From Nematostella vectensis (Eukaryota; Cnidaria; Anthozoa; Actiniaria; Edwardsiidae), in contig NC_064042.1 of the NCBI RefSeq assembly GCF_932526225.1, positions 15,387,040 through 15,451,039 of the forward strand: 64,000 nt of DNA, given 5' to 3'. Positions within the stretch are counted from its first letter, which is position 1; each line of letters opens with the position of its first letter. Shown piece by piece: positions 21,894 to 34,600 of the stretch. Below the pieces are notes generated by a model, which had not been told where the DNA came from, ran no database searches, and saw only the letters and a list, made by a program, of their open reading frames with translations. Both the position numbers and the translations under genes were made by a program.

Positions 21894-22630
21894 CAATAAG
21901 CGATAGACGATGTTTATATATGAGTGCGGTCTAGCGCTGATACACAGATGTCTGTTATTGCAGTTCAACTCTATTTAGCACTGAATACTGCAGAACAATA
22001 CAGGCTATTGGTCCATCAGACAATTTAGCTGTAGAGCGATTTAACTAGCTGTAATACACTCACGAAATAGCAAAAGATCGGTGTAACATGGCTATTTGGT
22101 AAATATACTAAAAGATTATAAATATAAGAGCGTATAACACAGCTTTTTAAAAGCGACATTAAAATGTTATTCGCCATTGCACGATACGCTTCTCTCGTCC
22201 GCTCGACTAACCCATCTACTCACAAAAATGATCAACTGGAAATTTCTCCCCACTAAATCATTGACAAATAACATAGATCTCTTATTGCCAATATATGAAA
22301 AGCTGGATATAACCGTGAAGAGAATTTTTATCAGATGCTGGAAGTGTATGGGTTGCCTGTGCATCTGGCATCAAGAGAAGTGCGCATACGTGAAGTAAAC
22401 GATGACGTCATTACCCGCTTGTCACGTGTGCGTGATAATGACGTAATCTGCAATGATAAAATGATCTGCATGGTGCTGAAGCAATCTGTCACGTTGGTCT
22501 ACTCGTGACGTAATCTCAACAATTGGGAATGCGTGTTGTTGGTGATCCAGCTAATGCGCATGCGTATATGTACGTGTCGTATGCAGATCACGTGTGATTG
22601 GGCGTGAGCCTTGCGCAGCACGTGTTCGTG
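21894..22630. other. region 3' of the CEP63-like gene
   Basis: Probably the 3' UTR and downstream flank of the minus-strand gene. I found no clear AATAAA close to the stop. The stretch 22400-22640 holds one TGACGTCA, two TGACGTAA and several CACGTG motifs; a degenerate local repeat of tgacgtaatctg explains part of this clustering. Confidence 0.4.
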
Positions 22631-25600
22631 TCACGTGTACTTGCTGATGATGTAATCTGTGCTGGCCCGAAGGTCTGCTATGCGGTCATCGAGTATCCGC
22701 TCCAGTTCCCGTTCTCTTCGTCCCTCCTCTGCCATGAAATCGGCCGTGAGCGAGGTGCGGCGTGAACCGAACTGGGGTGTGCCCATCGGCTTCTATACAA
22801 ACAAAATGAAGGGTAAGTTATGTGTCCCGTCGTTACTCACAAGTAACACAAGTTGGAATTGATAATTTTTCCGAACTACTACTACCACTGGCAACAGTGA
22901 TTATTAGCGGTAACAACAACGAATCAAGTTCTTTTTAGCGTTCCTCCCCATTCGTTGTTCTTACAATGTTTCAACCCCAAGGATATTCTACTCTCTTGAC
23001 AAACTGGATCTACATATGCCAACACGTGTTAAGTGGAATGCCATTTATTCAATGCTTCGTTGAGCGTACCTCGCCATCAGAGTGAGCCTGCGGTGCTGTA
23101 AGGTCAGCGTAAGTTAGTGCCTCGGTGTCCGTGTAGTCGCTGGCGCTTGTGCGGCTCGTGTTGACGGGACGGCGAGGTGTGTACTCGGGCAGCACCTTGG
23201 TACCCTCGGGGAGACCGCTATACTTGACACCTGTCAAGAGACCGTACGTAAGTACTAGACCGCTATACTTGACACCTGTGAAGAGACCGTACGTAAGTAC
23301 TAGACCGCTATACTTGACACCTGTAAAGAGACCGTACGTAAGTACTAGACCGCTATACTTGACACCTGTCAAGAGACCGTACGTAAGTACTAGACCGCTA
23401 TACTTGACACCTGTCAAGAGACCGTACGTAAATACTAGACCGCTATACTAGACACCTGTAAAGGGACCGTACGTAAATACTAGACCGCTATACTTGACAC
23501 CTGTAAAGAGACCGTACGTAAGTACTAGACCGCTATACTTGACACCTGTCAAAAAACCGTACGTAAGTACTAGACCGCTATACTTGACACCTGTAAAGGG
23601 ACCGTACGTAAGTACTAGACCGCTATACTTGACACCTGTCAAGAGATAGTACGCAAGTACTAGACCGCTATACTTGACACCTGTCAAGAGACCGTACGTA
23701 AGTACTAGACCGCTATACTTGACACCTGTCAAGAGACCGTACGTAAGTACTAGACCGCTATACTTGACACCTGTCAAGAGACCGTACGTAAGTACTAGAC
23801 CGCTATACTTGACACCTGTAAAGAGACCGTACGTAAGTACTAGACCGCTATACTTGACACCTGTCAAGAGACCGTACGTAAGTACTAGACCGCTATACTT
23901 GACACCTGTAAAGAGACCGTACGTAAGTACTAGACCGCTATACTTGACACCTGTCAAGAGACCGTACGTAAGTACTAGACCGCTATACTTGGCACCTGTC
24001 AAGAGACCGTACGTAAGTACTAGACCGCTATACTTGACACCTGTAAAGAGACCGTACGTAAGTACTAGACCGCTATACTTGACACCTGTCAAGAGACCGT
24101 ACGTAAGTACTAGACCGCTATTCTTGAGACCTGTCAAGAGACCGTACCTAAGTACTAGACCGCTATACTTGACACCTGTAAAGAGACCGTACGTAAGTAC
24201 TAGACCGCTATTTTTTACACCTGTCAAGGGGCCGTGCGTAAAGGTCGTGACTAAACTACAGAAAAATACGAGTAACATACAAGTGACATACGAGTGACAC
24301 AAGAGTAACATACGAGTGACACAAGAATGACATACGTATTGAATGTATTAGGGTGGGTGGGGAGGACACTAATTACTGTACACGTACAAAAGTAGGGTGT
24401 ACTAAAATTTAGACTCTAGAGTATGTGCCTGGGTGTTAAAGCAATAACAACATCAACAATAATAATATCAATGATAATAATACATAGTCCTGGTGCGACA
24501 AAAAATTAACTAAACATATATTCCTTCCCCCTTACCGCTATTTCCATCGATCGGTGTACACACTGAATGCTACAAAAGTTTACAATCATGCATTGTTAAG
24601 TAAGCAGTGTTCCCAGCGCTACTTATATGTTGAAAGGAACACCACTCTCGTCGTTTCTATCGTCAACGCCTATCTTCCTGCTATAGCGTCTTAGTAATAA
24701 ACCCCCGCAAGGCATTACGGACAGGGTGGGTGTTCCAAAGTACCTGTGTTGAGCGATGCTCGCTGGATGTTCTTCAAGCTCTCGTTTTCGTTTTGTAGGT
24801 AATGCATCTGTGTCTCGTACTTCCGGATAGTGGCCTCGAGCCTGCTCTCCAGGGCTGCTATCTTCCGGTCAGCGTCCGTCTTCATCTCGCTATGTCTCCT
24901 GGGGAGATAACGAAAACGACAAAGAAAAACATATGAGAGAAACTTTGCAATAAACAACCAAAAGCTCGCAACCAAAACATATTATTTACTTTTTCATTAA
25001 GTTTTTTTTCATTTTTTTAAATGTTTATTAATGTTAATGAGCAAATATCATTGACAAAGGGTAGTAGATCCTTCATATATGGTTCACTATAATAATGGTA
25101 AGGGTTGGACACTATAGTGAACCATATATGAATGACCCTCCCGAAGAACCGCCTATTTGACAGTGCCGACATTTGAGGAGGCTGATCGCAAGACAGTACT
25201 TGAGGTGACACGAGAAAAGACGCCATGATGTACTGCATACTGCCGATCTCTACGGAATTCTCATCTACTTCTTAGAGGTCTTTCAGTAAATACTATGAGC
25301 TCTCGTTTGACGAATGGTATTCGCAGGCAAACGTAATTACTGTCGAATTAGAGTACCACAAGAGAAAAGCCGAGTTCTGGCCCTCGTTCTGGATGGTATG
25401 GATATCAATTCAAAGAGGCGACATGACGACGCAGTGAAGTTAGGGGATTTAATACTCTGAAAACAGGATTTGAAAGAGAGAAAATCCAGCTTACAGAGCG
25501 AGCGAACACTCCTGGTGTGACCCTTATTACATGCCCCTTGCTGTCACTTTCTGCTAGCTCTGATAGAAGGGTTCCTGGTGTTAACCTTATTGCATACCCC

Positions 25601-28600
25601 TTGCTGTCACTTTCTGCTAGCTCTGATAGAAGGGTTCCTGGTGTTCACCTCATTACATGCCCCTTGCTGTCACCTGCTAGCTCTGATAGAAGAGTTCTTG
25701 GTGTTAATCTTATTACATGTCCCTTGCTGTCACTTTCTGCTAGCTCTGATAGAAGGGTTCCTGGTGTTAACCTTATTGCATGCCCCTTCCTGTCACTTTC
25801 TGCTAGCTCTAATAGAAGGGTTCTTGGTGTTAACCTTATTACATGCCCCTTGCTGTCACCTTCTGCTAGCTCTGATAGAAGGGTTCCTGGTGTTAACCTT
25901 ATTGCATGCCCCTTGCTGTCACTTTCTGCTAGCTCTGATAGAAGGGTTCTTGGTGTTAACCTTATTGCATGCCCCTTGCTGTCACTTTCTGCTAGCTCTG
26001 ATAGAAGGGTTCTTGGTGTTAACCTTATTACATGCCCCTTGCTGTCACTTTCTGCTAGTTCTGATAGAAGGGTTCTTGGTGTTAACCTTATTACATGCCC
26101 CTTGCTGTCACCTGCTAGCTCTGATAGAAGGGTTCTTGGTGTTAACCTTATTGCATGTCCCTTGCTGTCACTTTCTGCTAGCTCTGATAGAAGGGTTCCT
26201 GGTGTTAACCTTATTACATGTCCCTTGCTGTCACTTTCTGCTAGCACTGATAGAAGGGTTCCTGGTGTTAACCTTATTACATGTCCCTTGCTGTCACCTG
26301 CTAGCTCTGATAGAAGGGTTCTTGGTGTTAACCTTATTACATGCCCCTTGCTGTCACTTTCGAGCTCTGATAGAAGGGTTCTTGGTGTTAACCGTATTAC
26401 ATGCCCCTTGCTGTCACTTTCTGCTAGCTCTGATAGAAGGGTTCTTGGTGTTAACCTTATTGCATGCCTCTTGCTGTCACCTGCTAGTTCTGATAGAAGG
26501 GTTCCTGGTGTTAACCTTATTACATGCCCCTTGCTGTCACTTTCTGCTAGCTCTGATAGAAGGGTTCCTGGTGTTAACCTTATTACATGCCCCTTGCTGT
26601 CACTTTCTGCTAGCTCTGATAGAAGGGTTCTTCGTGTTAACCTTATTACATGCCCCTTGCTGTCACTTTCTGCTAGCTCTGCTAGAAGGGTTCTTGGTGA
26701 TAACCTTATTACATGCCCCTTGCTGTCACTTTCGAGCTCTGATAGAAGGGTTCCTGGTGTTAACCTTATTAAATGCCCCTTGCTGTCACCTGCTAGCTCT
26801 GATAGAAGGGTTCTTGGTGTGACCCTTATTACATGCCCCTTGCTGTCACTTTCTGCTAGTTCTGATAGAAGGGTTCTTGGTGTTAACCTTATTACATGCC
26901 CCTTGCTGTCACTTTCTGCCAGCTCTGATAGAAGGGTTCTTGGTGTTAACCTTATTGCATGCCCCTTGCTGTCACTTTCTGCTAGCTCTGATAGAAGGGT
27001 TCTTGGTGTTAACCTTATTACATGCCCCTTGCTGTCACCTTCTGCTAGCTCTGCTAGAAGGGTTCTTGGTGTTAACCTTATTACATGCCCCTTGCTGTCT
27101 CCTGCTAGCTCTGATAGAAGGGTTCTTCGTGTTAACCTTATTACATGCCCCTTGCTGTCACCTGCTAGCTCTGATAGAAGGGTTCCTGGTGTTAACCTTA
27201 TTACATGCCCCTTGCTGTCACTTTCTGCTAGCTCTGATAGAAGGGTTCTTGGTGTTAACCTTATTACATGCCCCTTGCTGTCACTTTCTGCTAGCTCTGA
27301 TAGAAGGGTTCTTCGTGTTAACCTTATTACATGCCCCTTGCTGTCACCTGCTAGTTCTGATAGAAGGGTTCTTGGTGTTAACCTTATTACATGCCCCTTG
27401 CTGTCACTTTCTGCCAGCTCTGATAGAAGGGTTCTTGGTGTTAACCTTATTGCATGCCCCTTGCTGTCACCTTCTGCCAGCTCTGATAGAAGGGTTCTTG
27501 GTGTTAACCTTATTACATGCCCCTTGCTGTCACCTTCTGCTAGCTCTGCTAGAAGGGTTCTTGGTGTTAACCTTATTACATGCCCCTTGCTGTCTCCTGC
27601 TAGCTCTGATAGAAGGGCTCTTCGTGTTAACCTTATTACATGCCCCTTGCTGTCACCTGCTAGCTCTGATAGAAGGGTTCCTGGTGTTAACCTTATTACA
27701 TGCCCCTTGCTGTCACTTTCTGCTAGCTCTGATAGAAGGGTTCTTGGTGTTAACCTTATTACATGCCCCTTGCTGTCACTTTCTGCTAGCTCTGATAGAA
27801 GGGTTCTTCGTGTTAACCTTATTACATGCCCCTTGCTGTCACCTGCTAGTTCTGATAGAAGGGTTCTTGGTGTTAACCTTATTACATGCCCCTTGCTGTC
27901 ACTTTCTGCTAGCTCTGATAGAAGGGTTCCTGGTGTTAACCTTATTACATGCCCCTTGCTGTCACCTTCTGCTAGCTCTGATAGAAGGGTTCTTGGTGTT
28001 AACCTTATTGCATGTCCCTTGCTGTCACCTTCTGCTAGCTCTGCTAGAAGGGTTCTTGGTGATAACCTTATTACATGCCCCTTGCTGTCACTTTCGAGCT
28101 CTGATAGAAGGGTTCCTGGTGTTAACCTTATTAAATGCCCCTTGCTGTCACCTGCTAGCTCTGATAGAAGGGTTCTTGGTGTGACCCTTATTACATGCCC
28201 CTTGCTGTCACTTTCTGCTAGTTCTGATAGAAGGGTTCTTGGTGTTAACCTTATTACATGCCCCTTGCTGTCACTTTCTGCCAGCTCTGATAGAAGGGTT
28301 CTTGGTGTTAACCTTATTGCATGCCCCTTGCTGTCACTTTCTGCTAGCTCTGATAGAAGGGTTCTTGGTGTTAACCTTATTACATGCCCCTTGCTGTCAC
28401 CTTCTGCTAGCTCTGCTAGAAGGGTTCTTGGTGTTAACCTTATTACATGCCCCTTGCTGTCTCCTGCTAGCTCTGATAGAAGGGTTCTTCGTGTTAACCT
28501 TATTACATGCCCCTTGCTGTCACCTGCTAGCTCTGATAGAAGGGTTCCTGGTGTTAACCTTATTACATGCCCCTTGCTGTCACTTTCTGCTAGCTCTGAT

Positions 28601-31600
28601 AGAAGGGTTCTTGGTGTTAACCTTATTACATGCCCCTTGCTGTCACTTTCTGCTAGCTCTGATAGAAGGGTTCTTCGTGTTAACCTTATTACATGCCCCT
28701 TGCTGTCACCTGCTAGTTCTGATAGAAGGGTTCTTGGTGTTAACCTTATTACATGCCCCTTGCTGTCACTTTCTGCCAGCTCTGATAGAAGGGTTCTTGG
28801 TGTTAACCTTATTGCATGCCCCTTGCTGTCACCTTCTGCCAGCTCTGATAGAAGGGTTCTTGGTGTTAACCTTATTACATGCCCCTTGCTGTCACCTTCT
28901 GCTAGCTCTGCTAGAAGGGTTCTTGGTGTTAACCTTATTACATGCCCCTTGCTGTCTCCTGCTAGCTCTGATAGAAGGGCTCTTCGTGTTAACCTTATTA
29001 CATGCCCCTTGCTGTCACCTGCTAGCTCTGATAGAAGGGTTCCTGGTGTTAACCTTATTACATGCCCCTTGCTGTCACTTTCTGCTAGCTCTGATAGAAG
29101 GGTTCTTGGTGTTAACCTTATTACATGCCCCTTGCTGTCACTTTCTGCTAGCTCTGATAGAAGGGTTCTTCGTGTTAACCTTATTACATGCCCCTTGCTG
29201 TCACCTGCTAGTTCTGATAGAAGGGTTCTTGGTGTTAACCTTATTACATGCCCCTTGCTGTCACTTTCTGCTAGCTCTGATAGAAGGGTTCCTGGTGTTA
29301 ACCTTATTACATGCCCCTTGCTGTCACCTTCTGCTAGCTCTGATAGAAGGGTTCTTGGTGTTAACCTTATTGCATGTCCCTTGCTGTCACCTTCTGCTAG
29401 CTCTGATAGAAGTGTTCTTGGTGTTAACCTTATTACATGCCCCTTGCTGTCACCTTCTGCTAGCTCTGATAGAAGGGTTCCTGGTGTTAACCTTATTACA
29501 TGCCCCTTGCTGTCACTTTCTGCTAGCTCTGCTAGAAGGGTTCTTGGTGTTAACCTTATTACATGCCCCTTGCTCTCACTTCCTGCTAGTTCTGATAGAA
29601 GGGTTCCTGGTGTGAACCTTATTGCATGACCCTTGCTGTCACTTTCTGCTAGCTCTGATAGAAGGGAAGCAATGGATAAATTCAAAGATGCCAACATTCA
29701 TTGGAAAGCAGCACTCACAGTTTGCAATAAACTGATCCCAGCGCTGAGATCCTTTAATTAACGATCTCAAATGGAATTTAATCAAATATAATAAACGATA
29801 TGAAAAGCCGAGCACCGAAAGGGAGAAAACTGCAGTATTGCATCATGAAAAGCAGGGTAGAAGATATTAGAGAGATGGCAAAGAAATGCCTGCAGGTGTA
29901 CAAAGTGTCCAAGTACGTTCACGAGGCAATTCCTTCATGTTCGGAGGGCGACCCCATACTGTGGCTATTGGTGCAGATCGTGAAACAGCCACAGAATGAG
30001 CATTAGGGCCAACGACGTAGATTTCATAGCAAATTGCTTGTGCGAACTAGAAAAAGATATGTCATATATTTAGCAGAACAGTTAATAAATAAGGCATTTA
30101 AAAACTGTACAAAGCATTCTCCCTATCATTGTACAGACTAACAGGTTCCCTTCAGGAGTTTTTCATACGAGGATTTGTAACGTTTCCAGGACAACACGTA
30201 CAGCTTCTTTATGGACTCCAGCTTATCCGAATCCTCGTTATGGTTCACATTCGGGCACAGGACCCGGATAAGTACGCGTATGACTAGGCTGGGTGAATAC
30301 TGCTTACTTAAACTCATTCTCCTTGATGCCGTCCAGCACGTTCTGGCTTTTCCTGATGGCGTCTCTAATCTTCTCCTGTTGAGACACCTCAAGGGCCGTG
30401 AGCTGCTCTCTTAGGGACGCTACTTCCATGCGCAGGTCTCTGTTCTCCCCCTGAATACGCCAAGAATAGTGTGTTAGACATTATGGGAAACAATGAATGG
30501 ACGGGGGGACGCCTCCTTAATGTATAGGTTATTGCCCCCCCCCCCCTCCCCACTGAATAAGCCAAGGATAGTGTGTTGGACATTATGGAAAACTATGAGT
30601 GTAACGGGAGGGGAGGGGGAGGGCTTATCCAATACGTAAGTCTGTGCTCTACTGAATACGTTAACAATAGTAAAAGACATCAGGGGAGCGCTGGAGTATA
30701 AAGGAGAGGAGCCACTTCTCCTACGCGCATGATAAAAAGGCTTCCTTAACCAGTCTCTGATAGCCTTCATTTTGTCATCCTAGCAAAGGACCAACTGCGA
30801 AAAAGCATCAATTTCCATCGGCTGATTTGGTAAAACCAACGCGATATTTTCTATCGACTTTGGCAAACTTTGTTTTAAGATGGTTATTTCGAGATTTCAG
30901 CGCTTCCTGCCTTCCAATATTAAATGATAACAATATCAAAAGTGTGCTTGAGTGGGGTTACCTCCATTTGCGCAATGAGATCCATATTCCCTTTATAGAC
31001 ATCCGAAATATTCTGAAAAAAGAGAGAATTCAAGAGAATTCAAGTCACTCTGTGGCGAGGGAGGGGTTGCTATGGTGTCAATCACTCACCAACTGGTCTG
31101 AGGCGGCTGCGTCGCGCAGATGTCTATTCTCCAATCGTAATGCTTCCAGCTGAGCGTTCGTTACCTTGGGTAGGCAAAAGCGTAATTAGCACAATAGGTC
31201 TTTCTCCTCTTTACGTTTCTGTTTCGCCGCCCCCGCTGTTCCCTACAAAGCTTTCTGTCACTGATACAAAAAACCTCGCTGGACTAAGTGCACCTGAACA
31301 AGGAACGATGCAGCTCAATGAGTACGTTACCTGTAACTCCGCTGCACATCGGTCGTACCGCGTATTCGTTTCGCGTAACTCTCGCTCCATACGTTGCAGT
31401 TTCTCGCTTACATTCGCCACAGACGTGTCTCTACAACAGGTGAATTGCATTAGGAGAGCTAGCACTAACGCAATAACGTACGTATTGGGGGACGAGTTCA
31501 GGGGGTTTAAAACCCGTTTGCTTATCCATATAAACACTTTATTTGGGCCCCTTAGATCCCTACTGGAATCACACAATGAAGATGCTTTGGCTGTGTGCTC

Positions 31601-34600
31601 GAGACGAATCTAGAGTTATGTTTGCAGATATTTGAGGGCCCGGACTGTTGGTATACCTGCGGTGTAACTCGGACGTCAAGTTCTGCACCTCGCCTCTCAT
31701 GCCCTCGAGCTCTCCCACGCGCCCCTGCTCCATCGCGTACAGCCTCTCCTCCAACTGGCGGGAAACACCAAACACAGGGAGCCCAAATTAATAGGGTAGT
31801 ACACTTTAGACTTCTGCTAAATCAGGAACCTTATATTGTAATGACAATGCTTTCAATAAGAGAACTTATCAAAATCTTTGTAAAGTACCTTTTGTTTGTC
31901 TTCCGTCAATCGCTTGATGTCACCTTCCTCGATCGCGCGGATCTCATCAACCTGTACCACAGGGAATCCAACCATTACCATAAGCGCTACAGAGCCACGG
32001 GATGCAATGTCTTTTTACAAAATCTTTACCACAGGGAACCCAACCATTACCATAAAAGCTACTGGGCCACGGTTTGCAATATCTTTTTACAAGATCTTTA
32101 CCACAGGGAGCCCACATATTATCAAAAGCGTCGCATAAATATTGGATTGTATTGGATTAGATAAATATAAATTTATATTTCAGATTAACAAAATTCAAGT
32201 TTAAAAAATATAGTAAAAAGTAAAACGAATGGAGTCTCGTTTTTAACTTTAAGTTCAAAGTTAAATGTCAAAATTAGATTTTTTTTCGCATATTGTGAAG
32301 TTCCAGAAAATATCTATACCCCCCCATGGAGGGGATTAGAAATTACCTCCGACCCCCTCCATGAGGGGGAGGGGGTATGAATATTTTCTGGAATTGCACA
32401 TTTCGTTCCGTCGAGCCACCAAAACAAAAATAATTAAATACAAAATAGTCCTACCTTTTTCTTTAGCTCTGATTGTAATTTGGAATTCGTTTTTTGTGTA
32501 CTTTCCAACCTGTGATAAGTTAAAGATCGATTTTGTTACTAAACCGTAGTCAGTCAATAATTCGCCTTGGATAGAGTCACTAACTCACTTTTGTTTCGCG
32601 TAATCGAGTTCCTCTCGTAAATATTTCTCTGTCTCTTTAAGTGATCTGAAATCCAATTAAAATTTTGTAAACAGTAATGTTGTGGGTAATATGGGAGGGG
32701 AGGAAGCGCGAGTCAAGATGCGAGGGGGAGGGGGAGAGGGCACGAGGGAAGATGCAAGTGGAGGTGCGGGTGCAAGCAAAAAACTGAGGGGAGGAGTCAG
32801 AAGGGTTCGGTTGACAATTTATTGGTGTTTAAATGTACTCACTGTGATTCTATTCTGCTTGTGCGTAAATCTTCTTTCATTCTTCTCGCATCCATGGACT
32901 CTGCTCTCATCGAGGCACTCTCGAACTTCCTGAGGAGTAAAAATCTTTCCGTTAATTTCTATAATTTGCTCTTATGGGGTAATGGAGACTCTGAACTACT
33001 GTGGTGATCAATCAGGGACTTTCTGGTCAAGAGCGAAATTCGTAAAATGGAACCAAAGGTGAAAGGGGTGGTAATCAGAGGGGGTAGAGAGTGGGGCACA
33101 GGGTGCATAGTGAGAGAGGCCAAAAGGCGAGAGCGGAGAGTGATAAAACGACAGTAAAGGTTAGATATAGTTATATATATAAAATAGATAAATGTGCTGC
33201 GTTTCTTACTTGATAATCTCGTCCTTCATCGTCAGGCTTTGCTCAAGTTTCATGACGTCATCGGCGTGCTTCTGCTGGTCCTGTTCCGCAGCCTGAAAGA
33301 TGCAAACTGTCAGTTGTCAAGCGTAAACCGTTATTAACTAAACGCAAACCGTTAGTTGCCAAGCGTAAGCCGTTATTAACTAAACGCAAACCGTTAGCTG
33401 CCAAGCGTAAACCGTTATTAATTAAACTCAAACCGTTAGTTGTCAAGCGTAAACCGTGATGAACTAAACGCTAACCGTTAGTTGCTAAGCGTAAACCGTT
33501 ATTAATTAAACTCAAACCGTTAGTTACTAATAACGTAAACCGTTTGTTGCTAAACGTAAACTCAAACAGCTCGAACATCAGCCGCTAGCCGTACACTAAT
33601 CGTGATAAACACAACTAAACTGCTAAACGCAGTCAATGCATAAACGAAAGGTAAAAACACCTAACACCAAATAAAATGTTGATGTCATCATCAAAACCAT
33701 CAACATTATCATCATCATTATCACCATCATTATCATCATCATTATGAGGGACCTTAAGCAAGGACGACGGCTCGGACAACGAGATCAAAAGAGATGCGTT
33801 CGCGTAATCAATTCCAATTTAATTGCAATAAAATTAGCAGAACACTATAGTCAGAGACAGATAAAAATAAACTAAGGACACCATTTCTACAGAGGGAACG
33901 AAGTTAGAGGAGTTTACAGTGCAAACTAAAATTGTGATTTCTCACGTCGTGGTTTGGTGGAAAACGGCTGAAATTTATTAGACAGAACGCATTTTCACGT
34001 GCTGCTATTGAATCAAATTCCATAGTTTTTTGCCGTCGTCTTCCACGTTGCCGTCGTCGTTGCTTAAGGTCACTATTATCACCACCACCAAATGACCACC
34101 ATCATCATAATCATCTGTTCTCACCAGTATGAGGTCATCACGAGCTTGTAACTCCACCTGCAACTGATCGCGCTCTGCCTCGAGTTGCTGCAAATAGAAT
34201 TAGCATCGCGTTAGAATCTACACAGCGGTTTGCGATAAACAACAAACTACAAATTACATATTGTGAGTCCCCTTCACCGACCTGTATAGCAGACACGGCC
34301 ATCCTCAAGTCTTCCTGTAGCTGCGCTGTCTCGTTAGCCTGTTCCCTACCCTCAGACAGCGCCTTGTCCAGCGACTTTCTCAATTCATCGATCATCCCTT
34401 CCTTGCTCTCAGACTCGTCCCTGACCCGCTTCAGCTGGAAAGGCGTAAGAGTGTAAGAAATGCACTGTTACAAGTCGCCTTGAACAGTGCGACGCGCGCT
34501 ACCCTGGCCAGCTTGACATTAGGGACCTTACGCAAATACGATGGCGACGGCATCAAGAACGGTGCTCACTAATTCTCAAAAACGGTCATCTAAAACTGAT

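Noticed and set aside
22659-22862. Plus-strand frame rich in Ser/Arg over the last CEP63 exon
   Set aside because: It is the shadow of exon 23 on the minus strand, which fits the family and the splice phases.
23448-24311. 287- and 207-codon frames in the 45-bp array as independent genes
   Set aside because: They are array translations. Only the four units nearest exon 22 are discussed, as a splicing possibility.
25517-29697. Open frames of 1370 and 1350 codons on opposite strands, and 414-458-codon frames
   Set aside because: They are the 63/60-bp array translated; unit lengths are multiples of three and no start, domain or gene structure supports them.
31595-32164. 189-codon plus-strand frame
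   Set aside because: It crosses CEP63 exons 15 and 16 and a local repeat in antisense; no domain or start context.
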